Shown: in pieces, positions 34,804 through 48,088 of the stretch
How positions within the stretch are numbered: position 1 is the stretch's first letter
How the letters are laid out: every line of letters begins with the position of its first letter
Source of the DNA: Porites lobata
Lineage: Eukaryota > Cnidaria > Anthozoa > Scleractinia > Poritidae
Assembly: GCA_942486035.1 (NCBI GenBank)
Contig: CALNXK010000020.1
Location: 3,111,001-3,175,000 of the forward strand
Length of the DNA: 64,000 bases
Direction of reading: 5' to 3'
Made by a program: the position numbers and the translations under genes
Notes under the pieces: generated by a model
The model's input: only the letters and a program-made list of their open reading frames with translations
The model's database searches: none
Told to the model about the DNA's origin: nothing

Positions 34804-37800
34804 CTACGCCGTAGCTTGAAAACCAAGGACTTTTCCCACTTTATCATTTACTTCACCCGTTTCAGTAGAAGCATCAATTACTTCCTTCATAGCATCCATA
34901 TCTTTCTGGTAATGCAATGAATTCGTGGAATGCCTCAGGACATCGTACTCCAAAAGGGCAACAATCTCACGCAGGGCTGGCTGAGTAACATCACTGTATT
35001 GAGGATGGAGTAGTAGATTCTGAAAAACGGATGGAAGGAGCTTATTGTACTCTTGCATACGCACAGAATCCCCAATCGCACTGTTTGGTACCTTGAGAAG
35101 ATAACTGTCGTACGCTCCTGCAACCTCCTTCATCTTCTTGTAAAGCACATTATGCCCAGGGTCAGCTGTGCTGTCGTGACGGCGTTTAGAAGGTAATTCC
35201 CAGGGTCCACCCTGATAATTACCTCCTGTTACAGCACGAGGACTGGGAGACAAATATATTGAATCTGTTGATGTTGATGTTGATGAGCTTCCGGTAAGAC
35301 CTGCCAAAGACTGAAGGGCGTGACATCCACGCGCAGTGCTTATCACAATTAAGTAACAATAACAGCGCGAAAATGCGGTGTACAAGAGCTCCCTTGTTTT
35401 CATTTCAGCTTCATCAAAGGGAGGATCGTAGAGAATCACGACTTTAGATTGCAAGCCTTTAAACCTTCTTATACTGTCAACAACTACTTTGTTGTTTTCT
35501 GGATTTGTCCAGAGCTCTTCGGCATTCTGAATCTCAACACCAAGATTCAAGTCCAGCGTTTGTTTATTTGCATCTCGGAAAAGAATGCAAATGTCCCTAC
35601 TTTGCACGCCATTTTTCGTCAAATATTCCAAGTGTTTCACAATTGCTTGTTCGCCACTGGCAGCTCCACTTTTTAAAGAATCATCCCAGTTAATATTCAA
35701 CCCATCTTCTCCGTGGTAGACTCCCACTGGTTTCAAAGGTTGAACAGTTGGTTCGAAATACTTCACAAACTGGGAAAAGATTTTCTTGGTGTTTCTGACT
35801 ACTTGGTGAAGTCTGGTGCTATCTCGAAGGTTCTTCCGGAAATGTGGGGAAAGCTTTTCTTTTGACAAATGGAGGTGCTGATTTGAATCATAACACACCC
35901 AAAAGTAACTGGGTTCTAAGTCGTCAACTTCATTAGCAGGGTCCTCGGAAGACCTGTGAAGTATATTCAGCAGGTCTGGCCACTTGTCACTGTACAAATC
36001 TTGCCCCTCGTCAACGAAAATGTGTTCGTAGCTGAACAAGGATCTTTCAGAGGACGTACGCTGCTGAAGACTGTCTAGTGCTCTTATGACATTTTCCTCA
36101 CCATCTTTTACATTAAATGATGATCCAATAATGTCGCTAAGAAGTTTGTCAAATGTTTTGACGTCAACAACTGAACTAACCTCCTCTCCTTGTAGCAGGT
36201 CTGCCAAAGCTACTTCAAAGGATTTTCTGAGCATCACAGACAGGGGTCTGTTGTAACATACAGCAAGAATTTTTTCATTCAAAGAGTGGAGAAGAATTTT
36301 CTCGGCTAACTGAATAACCTTTTCCACAATGAGACAGGTCTTTCCACTTCCTGCTGGGCCAACAATCCACTTCTGTGCTGACGAGGTATCCACCAGTACT
36401 TGCAACTGCTCCCTGGTGATGTAGTGGAGAAATTCATGGATACCATCAAGGCTTGATTGACATGGAAAACCGCGGGTGATTCTGACTAAGCCAGCAAAAC
36501 TGAGAAAATGTAGACATAGAAGAAAGAACAAAATGCTTTATCAAACATGTGAATGTATGCAATAATGTATGTTATTGACCGAAAGTGAAGTCAAGATGGA
36601 TGGATAATGGCAAAGTTTTTTCATGTGTTTTTGCGCTTGCATGTGGACCGTATATAGCAGTTAGCATATGGCAGTTAGTAGGCTTGGGTGTGACAAAAGT
36701 TTTCAAGCATGGACAGAAGACAACTAAATAGGGTCCTGAAGAAGTAACAGAAAAGAGGGTTCATGGTTTTTAAGCTGATTCAGCCCAATCAAAATCTTTT
36801 GCAGTAGTAGGCAGGGAGCAACGCTTGGGTGGTTTTTGTGTGACATCATTAAAATGTTGCCTTGGCTAATTTGGCAAAAAATATTCCACTGGAAGCAATA
36901 AAATTGCACCCTGCAAAACATGGGAGTGAGGGGAGGGAATTGAAAACCTTTACTTAAACCAGCATGGGAGGCTTCTACAAAATGTAACGGAAAAAAATTA
37001 ACCTCACTTCACCACCATCTGGATAAATATTATGAACCCTTCCTAAACAGCAGTTGCATTAATAATCACAGAATAACTTAAACAAAATTGGGATTAAGCA
37101 ATCACAAACTCCCCATAGACATGGGCCGATTCTTAAGACCTTCTAAAAAACCTCAAGAAAGAATTATTATGTTCAATTTGTAAACTAGTGATGGAGGACG
37201 AATATCAGTTTTCAACTGTATGCCCTGCTTATGAGGAAAAAGGAAACGTTCTACTGAGTAAAAAAAATGAGCATCTAATAACAGTGGATGGTCACAAAAC
37301 TAAATATTCATGTTTCTAATAAATCCCCCTAGCGAAAAGCCTGAAACCCAAAAATTCATGAATAACGAGGCATGTGTTTGAGTGCTTCAAGATAAGAGAC
37401 GAGAAAGAAGACAAAAAGTAGATTAAAATATGTCTGTGTGTAAGTAATTGTCTATGGTGTAATAAATAGCTAACACATATTGTAATTTTATATTATTTGG
37501 AAAACATTTGATGTACCAGCTGGTATAAGACCCCAAATAAAATATTGTCTATTGTCATAATCAATACTCTCAAAAAATATTGCTTACTGTTTCACAAGCA
37601 AGTTGAACAAATCTTGACTCAGGTGTTCACTGCTTGGAATATTGTTGTCCCACCACTGTGCAAAGGCTTCAACACTGGACATATCCTCCTTGAATATGCC
37701 ATCAGCATAGGAACTTGCCTCAGAGCTAGGGCGCGGACAGTTAGGCATTGCAATGAAACCTGGATATCTTGAAAAGACTCTATGACCATCTTTTTTAGGG

Positions 37801-38282
37801 AATTTAGCTGTGACCAAGAAAAGTTTCATTGCATCCGTGTCCTTTTCTATTTGCCGCTGTGCCTCCCTAAATGTCTTAGCAGTTTTATCTGCAGCCTTGA
37901 CTTGTATGAACACAAACCCATGTTGACGGTGGATGATAACAAAATCATGTTCACCCAGTTTCCATTTTCTTGATGTGTTACTCAGCTTGAACTTATCATT
38001 TAGCTGTAAAATCCGTTCTTTAAATTTATATGAATGCACAACAAACATTGGCTCATTTCGCTCCTCTCCAAAGGCCTTCAACAAGTTAAACACTTGTACT
38101 TCAGCTTTTTCCCCTTTAGAGCCTGCTCTTTGGAGATTTTCAGGTATCATGTATGTTGTTTGTGGATTTTCCCAGTCTTGATATTCATGATCCAAACAAT
38201 TCTTGATCTCTTCATCCCAATCTCTTTTTCCATCATCACTCAGATCCTTTTGTCCTCTGCCTCTGACCACAGCTCCTATCAT
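34804..38282 (-). CDS. NERD nuclease domain - UvrD-like SF1 helicase protein
   Basis: Two coding exons on the minus strand: 38282-37588 and 36499-34804. The intron (37587-36500) begins GTAAGC, ends TTTCTCAG, and splits one codon after its second base with frame kept; 796 residues. An acceptor (TTCTTCCGTAG) ends at 38293, so the 5' UTR is spliced and ATG 38282 is the start. Residues about 55-150 look like NERD, a PD-(D/E)xK-like nuclease fold: GEKAE 57-61, Asp113 in GEHDF and QVK 127-129. The helicase core has a Q-motif-like REQLQVL, Walker A GPAGSGKT 279-286, DEGQD 395-399 and Arg610 in AFSRC (motif VI). The ~170-residue tail is helical and unrecognised. Expected activity is ATP-driven work on nucleic acid, possibly with cleavage. 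Introns exclude bacterial contamination. The role is unknown; a paralogue lies at 56.8-58.7 kb. Confidence 0.85.
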
Positions 38283-38292
38283 TGAGTCTTAC

Positions 38293-38627
38293 CTACGGAA
38301 GAAAAAGACTGATCCATTACATTCAATCCACACATCCTGTTGAAGCCATTTTGCATGCAACTAGAAGCTTTCTCTTAGAGCACTTTCATTAAAACTTTTG
38401 AAAAACTTTACTGGCCAACCATTAGTTGTCTACAGTAGAAATAAAGTTGTTGTCTTTGGTTGTTATTAAATCAGTGTCACCGAACATGGCATTTAGCATC
38501 ATGGAATTTAGCGTTTGAAACTTACAGTATAATCATACAACAATGTATGTAATTATACATGTAGGTGATGTAGCCTTGTTTTGTAGACTTTATGTGCATG
38601 TAAAACACTACACATGAGTAGAGCTTT
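38293..38627. other. 5' side of the NERD-helicase gene
   Basis: Presumed intron in the 5' UTR or promoter region on the minus strand. No repeat or gene is recognised, and no promoter element can be named with confidence. Confidence 0.35.
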
Positions 38628-38740
38628 GTGGATGGATGGATGGACGGACGGACGGACGGACGGACGGATGGACAGATGGACGGACAGATGGATGGATGGA
38701 TGGGTGGGTGGATGGGTAAGTGGGTGTATGGATGGATGAA
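38628..38740. repeat. (GGAT/GGAC/GGGT)n tetranucleotide array
   Basis: About 110 bp of GGAT units shifting to GGAC, then GGAT, then GGGT variants. The minus-strand 102-codon frame with repeated PSVRPS/HPPIHP peptides is an artefact of it. Confidence 0.9.
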
Positions 38741-40655
38741 GAGCTTTATTAATGTGTTGAAAGATCTAGCATAAGGATACTTAGAACTAACGATAAATGG
38801 GGACACGTAATCATTTCTACTACGGTACATAAAACTGTTTATATCTTATAAGATAAAATATAATAGAAAAGCTGCATAAATTACAATAAAATGCCTAACA
38901 GTATAATTATAATTACAAGTCTTAAAGGCTGTGTATAAAAGTATAAAATTAAGGGTATAAAATACTGATTTTAAAAAGGTGGAAAGTGGTTATGCAATAA
39001 CAAAGGTGATAAGCAGTTTTCACAAAGTCTAACAGACTAACAAAGTATAAACAGTCTAGTTTTCACAAAGGTAACAATTGTCACAGTCCTAACCGATGAA
39101 GTTACTAATGTTTGCATGCTTAATCCTTTTTTTAAAGATAGACAGTGTTTTGAATGATCTAATGTAGCTGTCTAATATTTTGCCCAGATTTAAGGGTCAA
39201 GAAAGTACAGGCTATGTTTGCCATATGTTACTGAATTAACTCAATCAAGATATAATAGAATCAGAGTTTCTAAAGGTGGTAACCACTATTATTCAGTTTG
39301 AAAAGATCTGCTATGTACAAGGTTATAAGTTATTAATGAGTTCCTTTTGGTGCATAAATATTATTGTTAACAAGGTCCTTTGATCCCTGTGAACGAGTGC
39401 TAACAATAGGCCAATTTACAGTTGTATTCTGAACAACCTAGCCTTTGAGTGGAAGCGAGGCTAGTGATAACCATGGAACCCTCAGTGCCACTTAAACGCA
39501 CAAGAACATGATTTACATTTGAAAAGTGGGGAGGTTTCTATTGAAACAAGGTCAACTCCAGCTTCGCTTCAACTCCAAACCAGAAAACTCAGGTACGTTT
39601 ACAGTACTGTGCTAAAATAGCCTTTTACATGTAATCAAAGTGGCACTATTATTAATTCTTGGATGTGGAGGTGGGCACTGTTGCCACATTTCGAAATTGG
39701 CCAGGTGGAGATGGCTTAATAATTGTTTCAAATGATTTAAAATGTAATAGTGACAGCAATATAATGGGATGATGTTATTACTGCTGCAAACAAGGCCATG
39801 TTCTTTGTCTTCTGAAAAGGTGATAGGTAGCCTCCAATGGAGATGCTCTTTAGGTTCTTCACATGTGCCTCAACCCAAAGCGGGGATGGGAACGAGTTGG
39901 AAAGAATGTTTGCACAGGAGGCTAGGTAATTGCAGGAAAATCTGAATTTAGTAGCTGTATTGCCTCATTCAAAAACAATCCTCTCAATAACTTCTTGGTC
40001 ATGGAGTGGGGACTCCAATATGAAAGGGATGTAGTTTGAAAATTTTTAATTAAACCCTAGAAGGAGGCCAAACTGGGCATGGTTTAAGCTTTTCTTAACC
40101 CTTAAAAGAAACCATTTCTAAACTGACTCATCCCCACTCATCTCGCCATAACACGCACAGCAGGAGCAGAAGGTGATGGGAGGGGAGAAGAGAGAAAGAG
40201 TGTCTCTCCCTTGCTTTCCATCTTTCCAGTACAACCAGTGTGCCACTGGGGAGTGGGAGTGTGACAATATTGCATTGTGTTAGCGTCAATCAGATTTTAG
40301 CATTTACACGTGCACGCTCAGGCTAGCTTTTGTCACAGTTTACTGTCATGGCCACTCATGAGTCCACTATTTTTCTATTAAAATAAGTACGTGAGCAAAT
40401 TCATTATAGGGAGAGGTTGCGAGAGATGACCGGGGTGAGTTAGATTTCTAAACATTTTTAAAAAGATGATGTATTTTCTATTTAATTGGAGGTACATTGC
40501 AATTCTAAATGAAACCTTCTAATTGGCTAAAAACACTCTGGCTTTTTCAGTCAGAGACACCCTAAGTGAAGCCAAAATCAGCAACAACAACAACCTGCAA
40601 TCTACAACAGCTTAGTGTTAGTGTTTTTCGAAACGAGTGTGGTTTTGCATTCCCT
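38741..40655. other. No gene seen
   Basis: Spacer. A short inverted phrase, ACCTAGCCTTTGAGTGGAAG with AGCGAGGCTAG, occurs near 39430-39465. No domain-bearing frame is present. Confidence 0.4.
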
Positions 40656-40660
40656 TGCTT

Positions 40661-40780
40661 AGTGGTCAAGCGGTCCATGAGCTTAGCAGTCTAGCTGTCC
40701 ACGAGCTTAGCGGGTCAAGCGGTTCACGAGCTTAGTAGTTAAGTGGCCCACAAGCTTAGTGGGCATTCAGTGGTCAATTC
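40661..40780. repeat. ~24-bp minisatellite (GAGCTTAGC)
   Basis: Four imperfect units of AAGCGGTC-CATGAGCTTAGC type follow each other (GGTCCATGAGCTTAGCAGTC, TGTCCACGAGCTTAGCGGGT, GTTCACGAGCTTAGTAGTT, GGCCCACAAGCTTAGTGGG). A stray CCATGAGCTTAGCAGTC recurs near 41009. Confidence 0.75.
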
Positions 40781-43250
40781 CATTTAAGTGCAAGCTCACA
40801 TGGTATGTTGTAGCTGTGTACACAGCTAGGATCTTTGAGTTCTTTGTTGAGCATTTGTGTAGTGGTCTGTGAAGCACTTGTTTTAACATTGAGGCAGTTG
40901 GTTAACTGTGTGATCATTTCATCTGGTTTTGTCGGTTTACCTAGTTTTCCTCAGGGCAAGTATTGTTGGTTTCTAGTGGTGTTAGGGGGAATTTAAACAA
41001 GTTGTCCACCATGAGCTTAGCAGTCTCTGCCGGTCAACGGTCAAACTAACAACTCACATGGAACGTTGTTACTTTGTCACAGCCAGAAGTATCATATTGA
41101 GCGATTTTTGTGGTGGTTGTGTTAGCATGAAGCAGTTAGTAGCAGTTGTTTTAGCTTCCCTCCCCTTGCCCGAGGCAACTAAAAATTTCACTCAGGCAAC
41201 CAGGGAACCATATTCCCAGCCGTCTGGTTGTCCCAGACGACTACAATCTATTACGGACTATTAAGATAACTTCAAAAGTCACCCTTCGGAAGAGAGAGGT
41301 TTTGCTCAACCTCAAAATATTTTCAAAAATTCTTATACAATTTTATATATTTCCCTGTGTTCTGATTACTTCTAATCCACTTAAAACTTTATTAGAATAA
41401 TGGAGAATAACAAGCAGCTTTTGTCTTAAGTCTGGGCACCAAATTGCAGGCTCATTTTTTTTTGCGAAGTACTGCATTCAGAGGCCGTAGTAGAAGACAT
41501 GACAGCACTCATCAAGATGTGGCATTTAGTCACCTTCGGTGGTAAAAAAAGGTGAAGCAGAAGCCAGTGCCGTATACGCATCAAGATGTAACATTTTTAA
41601 GAAGACATGTGGCTGCCTTTGACAGAAGTAGGTGATGCAGGATCCGCTGCATCACACGGGGGGAAACATAAGCACACCGTCTTGCCTTCAAGGCAAACTG
41701 ACCGACCGTGGCTAGTTATAAAACATAAATAAACTGTGTATAGCCTAGGCCTATAGCCTGTTTTACTTTACAGTTTAGTTAAAACTCTTTCTTAGTAAGT
41801 ATAACGGAAATAAAATGCTAATCAGAAATGTTCAAGTTAAACACAATTGTTTTCACCGTAATTGCCCAAGCCACGCAAATTGTAACTGGGCAAGTATGCC
41901 ATCAGGCTTACTTACGTACCTGGCTGACAACTCTGAGAAAAAATGAATATGGATCCCTGCGGGCAACTAAGTTTAGGATCCTAGTTGCCTGATCAAGCAA
42001 CTGAAATTTCTGTGAAACTTGTAGGTTAACATGAATAATCCATTAAAGGTACCTTGTAGGGAGAAAAACTCAAAGCCAAACAGCCTTCCTTGAATAGTAT
42101 ATTGTTTCAATTGGTGAGAGTAAATTCATCTTTTATTCTCAGAGGAATATCAGCAGAGTGAACTTGGTTTCCAAAAAAAAATTTAAAAAAGCTACTTTCT
42201 GCAACAATTTTTTGCAACCTGTAACAACCACATTTGTTGCAAGACAGGTTTGATTGTGAAAGGTTTGATTCATGGATGGAAAAAAGCCAAACATTGGCTT
42301 TCACTCACCAATGTTGCAAAACAAGTTGCACTTTTTTAGCTGTTGCCCGTTTTAAGGCAGCTTTAATTTCTCAAGCAACAGGATTAGCCAATTTTACAAT
42401 ACATTCAGCATTTTCTACATATATAAAATATTAAAAAAGTCTTTTCATAGATGTTCTGAGGAAAAAGAAAAAAATAGGTGCTGTACATTGCTTAAATAAG
42501 CACTTTGCTGTGTGAGTTTCTCATTCTTTTTTCTTCCCCATGGTAGCTTGAGCTAAAAAAGTTGTCTAGAAAAATAGTCTAGGGAAACTGTTGCATTTCT
42601 CTCCTAGGTCAGTTTGTGTTAGCACCTTCCAAATGTTGCATTTTGTGCATTGTTAAGATTTAAATTCTGTTTAATCTTTTATTCTATCATATATTTGGTG
42701 ATATTCACTGAGAAACACACAAGAAATGTGATTAAATATAGTACTGAAGTCCAACCCATACCATGAACGGCTTATTTGTTCAAGCCTGAAACCAGTCAGT
42801 TTGTATTTTGTGTCTAGACATGGCTAGATATGTCATTACAGGAAATGATTATACATGTACAAAAGCATTTAAAAATAACTTTGAACTTAAATATAATGGG
42901 AAGTTTATAAAGAGGTACCTATTTTGCAGATATAGCTGCATTTAGTTTGTTTGTACCGAATGTTTTGAGCAACTAATATTCTTCCTCAGGCAACTATATT
43001 GTGAGGCTTTGTTGCCTGAAGAGCAACCAACTTAAAAAGTTAATGTCGACCCCTGTGAACCTGACTGAACAACTTTTATCAGGGAGGGGTGGTGGGGGGG
43101 GTCACTGTGGTGCCAAAGTTAATTCCTGTGACACCTGTGGGTAAGAAGTGCTAAATTCTTAACACTTTTTGTCCAAGATTGTCAGTTACTCTAATATATT
43201 TAGGAAAAGCAGGAGAAAAAATAATGTTTTCTAAAATCAGAGGAGCTTGG
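40781..43250. other. No gene seen; degenerate repeats
   Basis: Spacer with several phrases about GGCAACTAAG / AGTTGCCTGA / TTGTTGCCTGAAGAG (41960-42000 and 42985-43030), which probably mark an old inserted element. No coding content is supported. Confidence 0.35.
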
Positions 43251-43253
43251 TGC

Positions 43254-43914
43254 ATGTTAGCCTCCCCTACAGATCTTCTTAGAGGTTCGTCACACGTTCC
43301 TGCCCCACTAGACCAATCACAGCAGACTTCCAGATCTGGAAAGTGCACTCTGGACCTTGAGGAATTTCGCGCTTGACTTAGCTCCAGAAAAAATCAGAAA
43401 GGTCTCATGAAAGGTGAAGACATTACAGTTTTCAAACAAACTACTAAGTTAACCCACAAGCATTCGTACTAGAGGCTACAAGGTTAAATTTGTTGAACGG
43501 GAGTCGGCTTTACCACAAAACAATAGTGTGAGAAAAATTCTGCCCTTTGTTCACTTACAAAGTAACCCCACCATTGCATCACCCAGAGAACAACTTTATG
43601 AGCAAATGACATCTAATCAAGCCTTTACAGAGAGAAATATACAAAAAGCCAAGGCTTATCCCCTAGATTTTCGTCCAGAGCAAAAATCTTTGGTCACGTA
43701 TCACACTCTACCGAGCTTGTAAATGTACGTATGTGTTTGGCTTGTCAACACTTGGACTTCAACAGCGCCGATTGGATCTCCAATAATCTGCATGCGATCT
43801 CCAGCTGATATTTGCGAACAATGGGAAAGGGATTTATCTTTCAGTTCAGCAGACATTCGTGGGGCAGGAACGCGTGATGAACTCCTAAGAATATCTGCGT
43901 GGGAGGCTAGGTAC
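43254..43914. repeat. Element bounded by ~55-bp inverted arms
   Basis: The left arm (TAGCCTCCCCTACAGATCTT ... CACACGTTCCTGCCCCAC) is matched in complement by the right arm (GTGGGGCAGGAACGCGTGAT ... ATCTGCGTGGGAGGCTA). The arms are about 600 bp apart. The interior frame 43528-43722 has no recognised domain. Confidence 0.6.
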
Positions 43915-44739
43915 GTGTAAGTCGTTACTGTTTTTTGTTTATGTTTTTTCCTTAGAGAATTTGAATGCACAAAACATTTTTAATTACCTTGCTTTTATAA
44001 TTTATGAAACAAGCTCAACGTTTTCTTCTAAGAAATTCTGGAAGGTTCTTTGTCGTTACAGGCAAGCACATTAGTTTGTGAGTGGACTTCGGTGATTGGC
44101 TAATTATTGTTCTTTCGGTTACAACTCAGTGAGTGATTCATTTGCATACCCTGAACATGTGGATGCTATTTAGTAGCATATCCACGAGTAAAAATTAAAA
44201 GCAGGAGCGTAGCGTCCATAAATGCACATAAGCCCGTGCGTACAGCTGAAATCTGGAAAGTATATATATCTTATTTATTTATTTATTTATTCCCTGAAAG
44301 CGTTTTTATCACTAAATTGGGATGATTGATAAATCTTTCGCATTATCACCTAATTATATTGTTGTCTTTACCCGTCTGAAGCGTAAGGCCCTTAGAAAAG
44401 TACAGCTCATGTTCATTCATTGCTTGCATTTTCCAACTTTAGATCCAAGGTTCAGTTGCGAAATTTTCATGTGTATTACACAGTTAATTTCCGTTGACAT
44501 AAGCGGAAGACAACCCTAAATTTTGGGCAACACAAGCGCTTCATAAGCTTAAGCTTATATTAACCCTTGCTTCGAACGACATACAAAAAGCTTTTAACCT
44601 CGGGCGACTTGACTGGTTATCAGCCGTAAAATTTGTCTAATTGCTATAAATATTTACTTTAGAAGACTACTCGAGCTTACCTCGCAAATAGAACGATCCC
44701 GAAAACAACCAAGCGAAACGAAATACACGCGCAGGATCG

Positions 44740-47400
44740 ATGAAGAAGGGCGCGAAACTGATTTTTCCGGAAATATTAAGCGCGGTAACTAAGCGGACAA
44801 CTCTGCCAAAACGCGAGAGGACTGAGCACCACAAAAATTCAGACAACACGTTCAAAGGCTTGTTCTTTCACCTTGTGAAAATGGACAAGGAAAAGATAGA
44901 TATAAGCGTGATTCAGCGTTTTAGATCGGGTGTTTCTGTCGATAAGAAAAGTAAGAAAAAGGTTCTTGCAATATTCAAGTATTTAACGGGAAAGAGAGCC
45001 CTATAGAAGCTGAGGAGCTCACAGTTCGTCGCGACCAAAACCTCCGAGAAGCACAGCTGAAAGTCATGTACGAGATGGTCAAACTCGTAGAAGATCCGCC
45101 GACGTTGGTAAGAAACGACTGCTTTTTCCTCCCTAAGTTTTACTATTTCCCCTTCTTTTTGAAACTGTTCTTCTTTCTTATACCAAAATCGGTCCCGGTC
45201 GATTAGGATGAGTGCAAAACTGGCTTTATTGAATACTGAGCGCGATCGGACGTTGTCGATTTCGAGTTTCAGTCTGTTGATATTAAAAATTCACATCAGA
45301 TTGGAATGCGAAACATATCAGAATGTTAGCGATATCAAATTCTTTTGACGAGAGTTGTTTAACTGACGAAGGTTGAGGGAGATCGGAGAAATATGTGATC
45401 ATGAAAAAATTTAAAATATTGGTCGGGAAGTCGATCGCTTATTTGAAAATCGTCTGAGTTAGGGATAGTTTCTTTTTTGTTACCTTTATTTGTGGTTCTG
45501 TACAACTGAAAAAATGTGGATGAAATGAACAGATTATGAGAAGCTAAACCTTTACAGCATTTCATTTAAATATCGCAAAACATTGAAGAAAAAATTCAAT
45601 ACATGTATTTGTAGAATAAGCTTATTGTTGATGCATTGCTCTGGTGTGATTGATTTCCGTTTTCTTTGTCACATCTGTTCTATTTTTCCTTTATTTTTAT
45701 CAGCTTAATTCATATACAGCTACTACTAGCACAAACAAAAGACGTTACAGTAAGAAGCCCAAAAACAAAAATCCAAAGCCCAAAACAAGCAATGTTCACA
45801 ACCGTTCGTTATAATTATTGTAGGCAGTGCACTTTATGTTTACTTCAGTAGTATAAATGGAACACAGTCAACATACAATTGCCGGGATTAATCATCCAGG
45901 TGCCATACAGATCAAATTGTAGGACCATTCTTGACTTTTTCATCAGTTCTTTAAAAAACTGGCCATTATCGAGAGGTTACTTTTGCAAGGACTGTCTGCC
46001 GGAACAAAAAGAGTGTCCATAGTAGAGAGGTGGCCATTGTGTAGAGGTTGCCTTTATTGGAGGCTTGACTGTATTACATTTATTTTTAAATCTTTCACAG
46101 TACAGTTGACTCGCGATAACTTGAACCCTCGCTAACTTGAACCAAAATCGATTTCCCCTGGATTTCTGTCATACATTTACTACAATTTTACCCTTGGTAA
46201 CGCGAACCCTCAAAAACTCAAACCTCCCGCTAACTCGAAGTAGTTTTTGTTTCCTCTTAGATCATATGTACACAATGTATATAATTTTACCCTTGTTAAC
46301 TCAAACCATGTTTTGAGCCCTTAAAAGTTGGGAAGAAACAGTCTACTGGTGCCCCAAACATTGAATTTTGAATTTTCCATTGACATGTTGTAGGCATATA
46401 GTTTACTATTGAACGCTGATGTTGATTGTCACAAGTCTAACATGAAACAGCTTTACTTCTCGAAACAGTAAAATGCATGCTCTATTTAGGCAATGTTTTG
46501 TTACATGTATGTTACGTTCTGATTTATAATCTAGAAGTATCTTTTAATTATCACTTAACATTTTTGCAATTAAATGTGATTAAAATGTTCACTATGCATT
46601 AAAAACTGTTTTTTTTTTCCTAGTACTTTCGGGTATTTTCTTTGAGGTCCCGATTACTCAAACTCCAGATGACTTGAACCTTTTTCAATTTCCCTTGAAG
46701 GTTCGAGTTATTGGGAGTCGACTTAATATTTCCTGACTAATGGTTGAACTTGTAATTGGTCTTCTTTTTATAATAACAACTGAAGTCACTCTTGATACCA
46801 TTTTCCTTATTACATGTACTTTTAATTTAATTTGTTATTTTTCCTTACACAGAAAACTGGAAGTGTTGAGAAGCAGAACATGTTCAGTGTCTTTTTAAGT
46901 ACTGAACTTCTGAATTTTGTGGTCAGGCTTTTGTGGATTCGTATTCCCAATGAGACCTTAGGAACCAATGATCAACCATGGCATGCCAGTCATGGAAAGC
47001 AACACGGTGGAAGCTCTTAGACTGGACTTCTGTAATGCCGATTTTGATCTCTTCGGACTCTATCCAGCAGTTTGTGCTTTAAAAACTTTAACCGGTCTGG
47101 AACATGAAACCAGTGACAGAATCGTCTTCTTAAATGAAATATCAAAAATTGGAAAGATTGTGTTAAAAGATAATTGCCCAAAAAGGATTGTCAAGGCTTA
47201 TAAAAGTGGAATAACAAGCAGTAGACCTTATTATAAAAATTAAAAGAGTTTTGGAGGAGCATAGAGATCAGTGCTTGCATAATTTCAAACGGGCTGAACT
47301 TACCATCCACAGCTGATCTAGCTGCCACTGGGCATTTTATGTTCTTGGAGTTACAAAATACAGATGAATGCAGCTGTTGTCCTTTTAATGGTAAGCTTAA
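44740..47400 (+). pseudogene. Exon-like but frame-broken sequence, product unknown
   Basis: A first block has an 88-codon frame (44740-45006), then a different frame reading EAEELTVRRDQNLREAQLKV and ending at a good donor (ACGTTG|GTAAGA, gt at 45104). A second block starts after the acceptor TTCCTTACACAG (about 46852), reads KTGSVEKQNMFSVF in a frame that joins in phase, then shifts frame several times and ends at a donor (TTTAATG|GTAAGC, near 47390). Splice signals look real; frames are broken. It may be a decayed gene or exons of a non-coding transcript upstream of the duplicated GABARAP exon. No domain is recognised. Confidence 0.3.
46103..46723. mobile_element. Tc1/mariner-Tigger-like MITE
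   Basis: CAGTTGACTCGCGATAACTT at the left and, in complement, AAGTCGACTCCCAATAACTC at the right, each followed by GAACC. TA dinucleotides flank both ends (46101-46102 and 46724-46725). Internal phrases about ACTCGAAC/ACTTGAACC repeat. No transposase frame. Confidence 0.7.
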
Positions 47401-48088
47401 AGAAATTTCAGTGTGTTTTTTTAGCATTTAGAGAAGATTATTCTCTGTTTTCACTTACATAACTCCATCAAAAGTAAAATGCAAACCATTTAATACAGAA
47501 AGTCCAGAATTTTCTGGGAAATGAAAGAAGATGAATATACAAAAAGTATCTCCAAGAATCAGGTCTCTAGGATATGTCATATGCAAGATATTTGGGAAAA
47601 GATTTTTGCCAAATTTACAAGGCTTTGTATGGAGATGCCATGTTGGTGTTCCTTTCAGGGGCACAAATATGGCCGCCAGAAACCAACAGAAACATCGAAC
47701 TTTGAGTTTTTCTGCAAAAAAGAGTTTAAGTATGAAAGGTTCTGTGAAACTATAAAATTCTCCCAAGTGTGGCACTTAGTCTTAAGAGCAGCCTTAAAAT
47801 TAATCAAACTTTTCAAATAGCTAGCTGCTGGTTACTAATGACACTGCTAGGGTCACAAAACAACTGAGAATGAAGGTGCTGCGTTTGCCCTACAAAAGGT
47901 TACTAACGTTTGCATGGTTTGGTTGACCATGTTAAAAGGCAGTCCCATCTCCAGTAGGAGACATAGAGATAGTGTTCTCAATTACAAGTTTTGAGCTAAA
48001 TACATTTGCATTCAATGTTCATGTCTTAACATTTTAGCGACAACGGACAGTAATATCTAGATTTATTATTATTATTGTGTTTTTTCAG

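Noticed and set aside
34804..38282. Bacterial contamination as the source of the NERD-helicase
   Set aside because: The gene has a canonical spliceosomal intron in phase, a second 5' acceptor and coral-type repeats on both sides.
38522..38830. 102-codon minus-strand ORF with Pro/Ser/Val-Arg repeats
   Set aside because: Entirely produced by the GGAT/GGAC tetranucleotide array.
38628..40780. CRISPR-like or regulated repeat array
   Set aside because: The arrays at 38.6 and 40.7 kb are contiguous micro/minisatellites without spacers; the sequence is eukaryotic.
47455..47820. ORFs of ~100 codons on both strands at 47.5-47.8 kb
   Set aside because: Overlapping frames on opposite strands, no domain, no splice support; they end in the region matching GABARAP intron 2.
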